From NCBI GenBank assembly GCA_900088475.1, contig FLMG01000001.1, positions 1 to 16,054 of the forward strand: 16,054 nt of DNA, written 5' to 3'. The translations under genes and the position numbers were made by a program. The notes under the pieces were generated by a model, which was given only the letters and a program-made list of their open reading frames with translations, had not been told where the DNA came from and searched no databases. The stretch comes from Hyphochytrium catenoides (lineage: Eukaryota > Sar > Hyphochytriomycetes > Hyphochytriales > Hyphochytriaceae). Position 1 is the stretch's first letter; each line of letters opens with the position of its first letter. Below, piece after piece: positions 10,373-16,054 of this stretch.

Positions 10373-10402
10373 AGAGAGAAAGAGAGAAGAGAGAAAGAGA
10401 AA
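10081..10402. repeat. Long GA polypurine tract with a higher-order period
   Basis: About 320 nt made almost only of G and A on the plus strand. GAGACA interruptions at 10205, 10261 and 10319 are spaced 56 and 58 nt apart and are followed by similar runs, so the tract looks like about three copies of a 57-nt unit. The long Arg-Glu open frame across it is a product of the repeat, not a gene. It lies between the divergent LRR and AC19 genes. Confidence 0.9.
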
Positions 10403-10512
10403 CGCGCTAACGAAAGGTCATTTCCCTCTGTGTTACTCGTACAAGAATACTCACATGAACAGCCCTAACTCCTCAAAGGGTTATCACTATTTAGTTATCG
10501 CTTTTTATTGAT

Positions 10513-10713
10513 CTAGTTACTACAAAGCTTGGCCTCGATTGACGGGAGATCGAAGAGCTTCAGAAGCTCTTCTTCCTTGAGCTTTTTATTGGAGCTTCAG
10601 AACTCAGACTCCCCATCTGCAGAGAGCATCGCTGTCCTGAACCTATCGGACAGAGAGATCTCTACTTCTTTCCAAGCGCTATTAGCAGTGAACGCACTTG
10701 CAGACTCTGACAT
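10513..10713 (-). pseudogene. Short minus-strand coding candidate with one internal TGA
   Basis: From ATG 10713 a frame reads 38 codons (MSESASAFTANSAW...GESEF), meets TGA at 10599-10597, then continues in the same frame for 27 codons of well-formed sequence (KLKEEELLKLFDLPSIEAKL) to TAG 10515-10513, with AATAAA directly after. It could be a small gene with an unseen intron (for example donor GTAGAG after residue 16, acceptor AAAAAG at 10582, 84 nt), a broken gene, a sequencing error or chance. The opposite strand also has an open frame (10529-10735), but it lacks an ATG. The family was not recognised. Confidence 0.25.
10552..10572. repeat. 21-bp near-perfect palindrome
   Basis: Arms GAAGAGCTTC (10552-10561) and GAAGCTCTTC (10563-10572) are exact reverse complements around a single A. 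It lies about 205 nt upstream of the AC19 start and inside the minus-strand coding candidate. It may be a protein-binding site or chance. Confidence 0.6.
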
Positions 10714-10776
10714 AGCTGAGACGTCCCCTAGTTGACGTGAGCCAAAGAGGCACTAAGCTTAATAGACTCTTATGCC

Positions 10777-11389
10777 ATGGCGGAAGACGGCACCAAGATT
10801 TCAACTTTAAATAGCGTGTCAGCGCAGTCTCAGACTTTCGTGATCCAACACGAGGACCACACTCTGGGCAATGCTTTGAGATACACAGTTATGAGAAAGT
10901 GCGTGAACTCGTAATGTTTACCCTGCTTGGAATGAGTCTCACGTTGTTCTTGCTCGCTCTGCAGTGCCGCTACCAAGTTCTGCGGCTACAGCGTTCCTCA
11001 TCCCTCCGAGCCCCTCATGCACATCAGAATCCAGACTTCAGGTAACAACTGGGGCTCTGTCTCCCCTCTTTCTCTTGATAAGGGCCTTGGCCTCATCTTC
11101 CATGTGTACTGCTCTAGCTCTCTTCCTCTTTTCACAGCCCATTTGCTTCTTTGCCGCCTGTCCGTTGCAATCTTCTAACAGTTGTCAGACTATCCTCTCT
11201 TCTCCTTCGGCAGTCTTTGAAAATCTCCGTTTCTTGGGAGCTTATACTTTCCCATTTATTATCCCGTGTCTAACAGAGAGAAGCACGTCAGAGGAGGTGC
11301 TCAGGGATGGACTGAAGAGCCTGAGAGCTGCCTGTGAGCACATTGACGATGTCTTCACAAGGGAAGTTGAGAACCATCAGAGGAAGTGA
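10777..11389 (+). CDS. RPC19: RNA polymerase I and III subunit AC19 (RPC19/POLR1D), 3 exons
   Basis: Exons are 10777-10898, 10965-11041 and 11277-11389 (312 nt, 103 residues). This subunit pairs with AC40 to form the assembly platform of RNA polymerases I and III, in the nucleus, like an alpha subunit half. The signatures are clear: HEDHTLGNALRY at residues 25-36, then RN followed by FCGYSVPHPSEP at 46-57 with the splice between them, IRIQT at 61-65 and the C-terminal helix EEVLRDGLKSLRAACEHIDD. Introns are 66 nt (donor GTGCGT) and 235 nt (donor GTAACA, acceptor CTAACAG). The protein is shorter than the yeast (142) and human (133) forms because it has almost no N-terminal extension. The start is the first ATG in frame, in a CCATGG context. 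Confidence 0.95.
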
Positions 11390-11603
11390 GGCGCAGCTGT
11401 TCCCGGCCTGTCAGTCTCTCATTTCTCTGCTTGAGTTTCTATTTATCTCTTACTCTGTATAATATACGCCATGGGTCAATGTACACTTCGCCTGCAGAGA
11501 AAGACTCTTCTTCTTCTCCCGACGCTTGAATCTGTCTCTTTCTCATGCCTGGTAGTCTTTCCCGGCTTTAGCTTTGCTCCTGTTAAACTTCGACTTTGTT
11601 GAT
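11390..11603. other. Convergent 3' spacer between AC19 and the SPICE1-like gene
   Basis: Two genes end here facing each other, 214 nt apart. The spacer holds their 3' untranslated regions. It is pyrimidine-rich on the plus strand and no AATAAA was seen. Confidence 0.4.
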
Positions 11604-14593
11604 CTAAGCCCGGAAGAGAGCTGGCCCCCTGCGAATGATGGGAGAAGAAAGAGGAGCCATGCGGTCTTTCTCACTTCGGCTCTTCCGTCTCTCGAGAGGC
11701 GTCATAAAAGCCGTGGGGCTTAACTCTTGAGGCGCCGTTATCTCTGCTATGGAAGTCTGCGAAGAAGAGAGAGGGGTTGATAGAGAATGTGTGGAAGAGA
11801 TTGTCTCCCTTTCCTTGCTCTGAAAAGGAGAGACGAAGGGAAAGGGCACTCTTTCGCGGGCCTTGAACGGGGAAGGAGTGAAATACTGCGCCACTTCTTC
11901 TGGTTCTTGCTCTTCCGCCTCTTGCTCTTCTAGGTCACGGACGAGGAGGTCATCTTTTTCCTGTGTGTCTGTGCAAGCTAGAGCTGGCATTGATGTGGGA
12001 AGTCCATGCATCTTCGGGGCCGGTCTAGGACGGGGAGAGAGGGACGGAGAATCTTCGCTTACATCATCGACCTCTCCTCGCCACATGGGGACTGGATAAT
12101 GCTTTCCCGAAGTCAAAGACATAGAGAGCGCCTTGGAAGGTTCAGTGATAGGCAGAGGAGAGAGCGAATGGGAAGGTGAGAGACGGGGCTGAGGCTCCAG
12201 AGAAGAGAGAAGCAAGCCTTGTGCCGAGGAGCCATCGGGAGAATCTCCAAGCGTTTCTTGCAAAACGGAAGGAGATGCTTTTCTTGCATGAGCTTGTCCT
12301 TCTGACAGTGGATAGGGCGTGTCTGAGAGGAAAAGAGACAGATGAATGGAGAGAAAGATACAGAGAGAAGAAAGGCGTGCATACTGTCAGCTGCAGGAGA
12401 GATACTTCTTCCCCTTGGCTAGAAACAAAGAGGGACATGGGGAGGCAATGGGCAGGAGTGCCAGCACAAGGGCTGAGGATACCTACCGAACACCGAGGTC
12501 TGATCACTGGTCGAGGAAAAGACAGGCAACTTGGCAGAAAGAGAGGGAGAAGGTCGCTCTAGTTGCTCTTCTAAGTCTTCTATAATCTTCTCGTCCTCCC
12601 TGCGAAGCTCCTCCAAGGTCTTTATCCTATGCAGAGCCTCGTCGTAAGACGAAGTCAGCGTCGATAGCTGCTTTTGAAGAGAAAGGGAGCGCTAGAAACA
12701 GATAAACAGAGGGAAAGAGAGGCAATCAGTCTGAGCAGCGAGGGTCATGTCTAGGTAAAAAAGTCTAGGTAATCGAAAGAGATGTTAACAAAAAAAAATT
12801 GAAGCACGTGTCACGAAGGCAGAAAAGAGAAGAGAGGAGAAGGAGAGAGAGAGAACGTGTGAAAGAAAAGAACGAGGAGGACAGGGATCAATTCTTACGC
12901 AGGGAAGAGTTGAGTGGGAAGTAAAATTGGTCTACGATGAAAGGCACATTAAGGGAGGGAAAATCGGAGAGAGAGACAGACAGACAGACAGAGCGCATGT
13001 ATCATTTTGTTTTGCTGACCTCTTCCACCATTTTCATCTCCTTCTCGAGTCTCTCTTGCTCCAACGCTGATCGCTCCAGCCTTGAAAGGACCTGGGAGAG
13101 CATAGATAAGTGTGTGCTTCTCCCACCGCTGATAGTCATCCATGTAAAGGAAACGAGCCAAAAGACAGAGAGATGAGAGTAAGATGCAGGCAAGGGTAGA
13201 GAAGAGAGCGAGAGAAAAAAGAGGACTCGTATAAACTAATGTCAAAGTTCCCTAAAAGAAAGGCAGCAGCTGGCATAGAGAGTAAGGTTAAGGCCATCCG
13301 CCTCATCAGTCTAGAGAGAGAATGCAAAGGAAGAGAAGTAGGCAGAGAGCCTCTTACCTCAACAAGATGCCCGGTCGCTCTGCAGCAAAGCTCTACTGCC
13401 GCCTTTCCTACTTCTAATGGTTGAGGCTTAGCCCACATTGGCAGAGGATTGAGCTGCGCAGGTTTGATAGAAACTCCGCTTAGTTAGGGTTCAGAAGGAG
13501 GTGGAGAGAGAAAAAAAGGAGAGAGAGAGACTTTCGTCTTCTTTCCCTTTAAGAAGTAGTTTCTTCGTCCTCTCACTTTCTCTCTCTCTCTCTCTCTCTC
13601 TCCATTTGGCGTCATATTTGACACCTCTTTCCTTCTTTCTTTCCTTCTGGAGGTACCTTTCTCTCCCGCTGATCATCTTCAAGTATGAAAGACTCGATAT
13701 GGACCATCTCCTCCTCCAAGCTCCGAAGTAGAGTCTCTAACTCCTTTGTCTTCAGTTCTAATTGAGGGATGAGGAGGAGAGAGAGAACAGAGAAAGGGAA
13801 AGAAGGGAGTCCATTAAGGTAGATTCCCCATAGTTCAACCTCGACAATGGTAGGTTAAAACTCGCGAGGTTGCCTTCTCTCTTTTCATTTTCTCTCTCTC
13901 TCTCTTTCTCATTCTGTTTCTCTCTCTCTCTCTCTCTCCATCTCTGCCGTCATCAATGTTCTTCCTGAAACTATTGCAGCATCCTGTGCGTCCTCTCTGA
14001 GAACGCCTCTCCAATTTGTGGACCAGAGAGCCATTCCTCTTCACTTTGTAGTCTTACTATGTAAGTATCATACCCAAGACGGGAGGCTGCTGAATTCTCT
14101 CTCTCTCCTTCCACTCTTTTTCTCTCTTTTTCTCTCTCTTTAATTGCAATCTCTTCGTCGCACGATCTCTCTCTTATTCCCATCTTTGTCCTCTCTCACC
14201 TTCCACCATTTCCTGATGCTTGGACGGGCGATGAATCTGCGCTATCACCCGCTTCTGGCCGGACTTCTCTTTTGCGTCGTCTTTCTCCGTCTCTCTCCGT
14301 TGTTGAAGAGCTTCTATTTCCTCGCTGAGGTCGACGCGTGTCACTTGATTCAGCAGAGAGGAAGAGAGCTTGAGAGGCACGCCGACCTGATGGTTTATTA
14401 AACAGAGACGCAGACGAGATTGAGCGGAGGAGAGTGAGATGAGAGACATAGTCGAGGTAGGGGAAGCAGTGCCAGAAGATGGGAGAATGTAGGTGTCGAG
14501 ACCAGAAGGCAAAGAGGGAACGCTAGAGACCGAGAAGAGGTGGAGAAAGAAAGAAAGGAAGAGAGAGGGAACACGACGGGAATGGGGAGAGAG

Positions 14594-14646
<53 letters not shown>

Positions 14647-15639
14647 AGAGAGACAGTTAGCTGGATTAAGAGCTAGGCGAGAGGTAGGGCTAAGTTGATC
14701 AAGAAAAGAGAAATGTATTGGCAACCTCTTGCGGCTCCTCTTGTTGAGGAAGTGGTGCGAACGTTGGCCGGATGTTCTCTTTATCCTCTTCTCCCTCTTC
14801 TTTGCCCTTATCTTCCTCTCTCTCTTTCGCATGGAGGTCATTCTTCTTCTTTTCTGCAGACCTTCTCTCGCTACCTCCTGGCTGCCCGCCAGCAAGGATA
14901 TTGTTCTTGGAGATAAGGAGCAGCTTACGCCGTGCCTTAACGAGAGAGAAAGAGGACGAAGAGAGAGAGAGAGAGAGAGAAGAAGAAAGAAATGATAGCA
15001 ATGTGAGAGGAACAGAATCAGAAAGAGAGAGAACAGAGAAGAATTGTGAAAGGTGAAAACTTATCCGCCAAGAGAGAAAGACATATATCTAGAGAGAAAG
15101 ACAGAGCGGAGATAGAAAGAAAAGGATAGATAAAGAAAGAAAGAAAGAAAGAGCACGAGAGAGAGAGGGAAAGCAAGTGGAAGACTGAGAAAGACACGAG
15201 AAGAAGAGAAACGAAGTGAGAGGTACAAATAAGGAAAGAGACAGCGACAGCCCTAACAAGCAAGAGTGTTATCAGGTACCATCTCTTCCCTGGAAAGCTT
15301 ATATTCTTCATCATTTTTGAAGGAAGAATTCCACTCTGGCTTGCGGCTTTTGGGGCGAGACGGTGGAGAAGGCGCAGAAGAAAGCCGCGGCGCCGTGGGA
15401 ACTCTGCTAGCTCCAGATCTCAGCAATCTCTTTCTTGAAGAGAGAGAAGAAGGAGCACGTGCGGGAGAAGCGTAAAGAGACGCCGAAGAAGAAGAGAGCT
15501 CGGAGGGAAGAGAAGGATGGCGCAGGATTTGTCTAAACTTCTCTTTCTCTTTCTTTTGGGTGGAGCCCAGGACCTGGACCGCCAGTGGAGCTTTGAGTTT
15601 GACAGGCACGAGGCCAGTCGCTGTGCTGGTCGCGGCCAT
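11604..15639 (-). CDS. SPICE1: SPICE1-like centriole/spindle coiled-coil protein, 9 exons
   Basis: Minus-strand exons are 15639-15280, 14935-14726, 14386-14200, 14056-14024, 13757-13657, 13453-13358, 13091-13020, 12691-12487 and 12322-11604 (1983 nt, 660 residues); phases match at all eight joins. SPICE1 acts in centriole duplication and spindle organisation. The match rests on order and pattern: a Ser/Arg/Pro-rich head, then PEW (101-103) followed by SREEMARRKLLLISKNN, like the EW and RR...SKN block of animal SPICE1; an acidic stretch; LRSLEEEMVHIESF, then a short block with WAKP; and HLVEVLSRLERSALEQERLE leading into a coiled coil (to about residue 395). The tail is disordered, with many Ser/Thr-Pro sites and two SPFxxxER copies at 572-579 and 586-593. 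Total length is below human SPICE1 (about 855). The fourth exon is a 33-nt microexon, and its donor (GTCCAC) is weak. The homology is from memory, without a search; a generic coiled-coil protein is the alternative. The gene structure itself is firmer than the name. Confidence 0.7.
12749..12772. repeat. Short direct repeat GTCTAGGTAA
   Basis: Two exact copies of GTCTAGGTAA start at 12749 and 12763, 14 nt apart, within the seventh intron of the SPICE1-like gene. They are probably a chance or local duplication. Confidence 0.5.
13577..13602. repeat. CT microsatellite in an intron
   Basis: A CT run on the plus strand in the fifth intron of the SPICE1-like gene, so the sense RNA carries GA here. 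Confidence 0.9.
13889..13938. repeat. Interrupted CT microsatellite in an intron
   Basis: Two CT runs on the plus strand split by a short T-rich break, in the fourth intron of the SPICE1-like gene (GA on the sense strand). Another CT-rich run follows at about 14096-14141 in the third intron. Confidence 0.88.
14586..14654. repeat. GA microsatellite, longest pure run in the window
   Basis: Includes an uninterrupted GA dinucleotide run of about 40 nt (14600-14639). It lies in the second intron of the SPICE1-like gene, where the sense strand is CT. Confidence 0.92.
14940..15240. repeat. Purine-rich GA region filling an intron
   Basis: The first intron of the SPICE1-like gene (15279-14936) is almost wholly G and A on the plus strand, with GA and GAAA runs (for example 15135-15151). 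On the sense strand this is a long polypyrimidine tract reaching up to the TTAAG acceptor of exon 2. Confidence 0.85.
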
Positions 15640-16054
15640 CGGACCTGGAGACAGACGGTTATCCTGTTGTTGCGTGTCTTCTCTCTCTCTCTCTCTCGCT
15701 CTCGCTCTCTCTCTCTCTCTTTCTTTCTCTCTCTCTCTGTCTTCTCAGTGGCTTCTCTGAGTTTTGACCGTCAGAACTTCAGAGACTGTCTGCCTATTGG
15801 GGAGACAGATTTGGAGCTGGAGCTGAAGATTGTTTCTCCTGTCCTGCTTCCCTGCCTTCGCCGTAGTACTGATGGTAGAACTAGTATATTATCCACGGCG
15901 GCGGCGCGGCGCTCCTTCAACACTCTGTTCTTTCCCTCTCTCTTTCTGTCTCTCTCTTTCTTCTTTCCCACTATTTTCTCTTTCGCTGTCTCTTCTCTCT
16001 CTCTCTTTCTCTCCCCCTCTCTCTCTCTCACTCTCTCTCTTTGTTGTTCGTTCT
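15640..16054. other. Upstream region of the SPICE1-like gene, with a possible plus-strand exon
   Basis: The plus strand carries a CT tract at 15678-15740 ending in GTCTTCTCAG, which has the form of a splice acceptor. The following sequence is open to the window end and begins ASLSFDRQNFRDCLPIGETD. It could be an exon of a divergent gene running off the window. No ATG precedes it in frame, the minus strand is open here as well, and nothing was recognised. The region should also hold the SPICE1-like promoter. Confidence 0.25.
15934..16046. repeat. CT-rich microsatellite at the window end
   Basis: Interrupted CT runs on the plus strand. Open frames across it on either strand are repeat-driven. 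Confidence 0.88.

Noticed and set aside
10068-10511. Plus-strand open frame of 147 codons, almost all Arg and Glu
   Set aside because: It is the translation of the GA repeat; the low complexity follows from the dinucleotide and there is no ordinary protein sequence or splice support.
13971-14183. Longer version of SPICE1-like exon 4, ending at the TAG after HRMLQ
   Set aside because: It would stop the protein early and no donor there has the phase needed by the next exon, whereas GTCCAC at 14023 fits exactly.
1-16054. CRISPR array, prophage, transposon or bacterial operon
   Set aside because: No spaced direct repeats, transposase or integrase motifs or operon-like packing; the genes are intron-bearing and eukaryotic.

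Overview
This window is nuclear DNA from a eukaryote. Genes are split by many short spliceosomal introns (66-344 nt), several with a CTAAC-like branch site near the acceptor. The encoded proteins (UPF2, the AC19 subunit of RNA polymerases I and III) exist only in eukaryotes. Long GA/CT tracts fill many introns and intergenic gaps. The exact lineage cannot be read from the sequence. A SPICE1-like centriole protein would point to a lineage that builds centrioles or flagella, such as a flagellate protist or an alga with motile stages; this is an inference.

Layout, left to right. Positions 1-370: possibly the tail of an unseen plus-strand gene, then nothing recognisable. 371-1560 (minus): a 3-exon nitroreductase-family flavoprotein with an organelle-type leader. 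1724-2276 (plus): a reconstructed 3-exon gene for an unrecognised 106-residue protein, divergent from the nitroreductase. 2439-7298 (plus): UPF2, the nonsense-mediated-decay scaffold, 7 exons and 1214 residues. 7864-9518 (minus): a 4-exon leucine-rich-repeat protein with a C-terminal coiled coil and a CaaX-like end. 9519-10500: mostly GA microsatellite. 10777-11389 (plus): a 3-exon AC19/RPC19 gene. 11604-15639 (minus): a 9-exon, 660-residue coiled-coil protein whose conserved blocks match SPICE1. 15640-16054: CT tracts and a possible plus-strand exon running off the end.

Exons were joined by reading conserved protein blocks, GT...AG boundaries and codon phase; in all six main models the summed exon length is an exact multiple of three. 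The genes do not form a pathway. UPF2 and AC19 are housekeeping RNA-metabolism genes, the nitroreductase is a metabolic enzyme, and the LRR and SPICE1-like proteins are probably membrane and cytoskeletal factors. Points of most interest are the divergent SPICE1-like gene with its 33-nt microexon, the CaaX-tailed LRR protein, the all-phase-0, 3'-crowded intron set of UPF2, the repeated GTCC donors, the unrecognised 106-residue gene and the GA tracts with a longer period.
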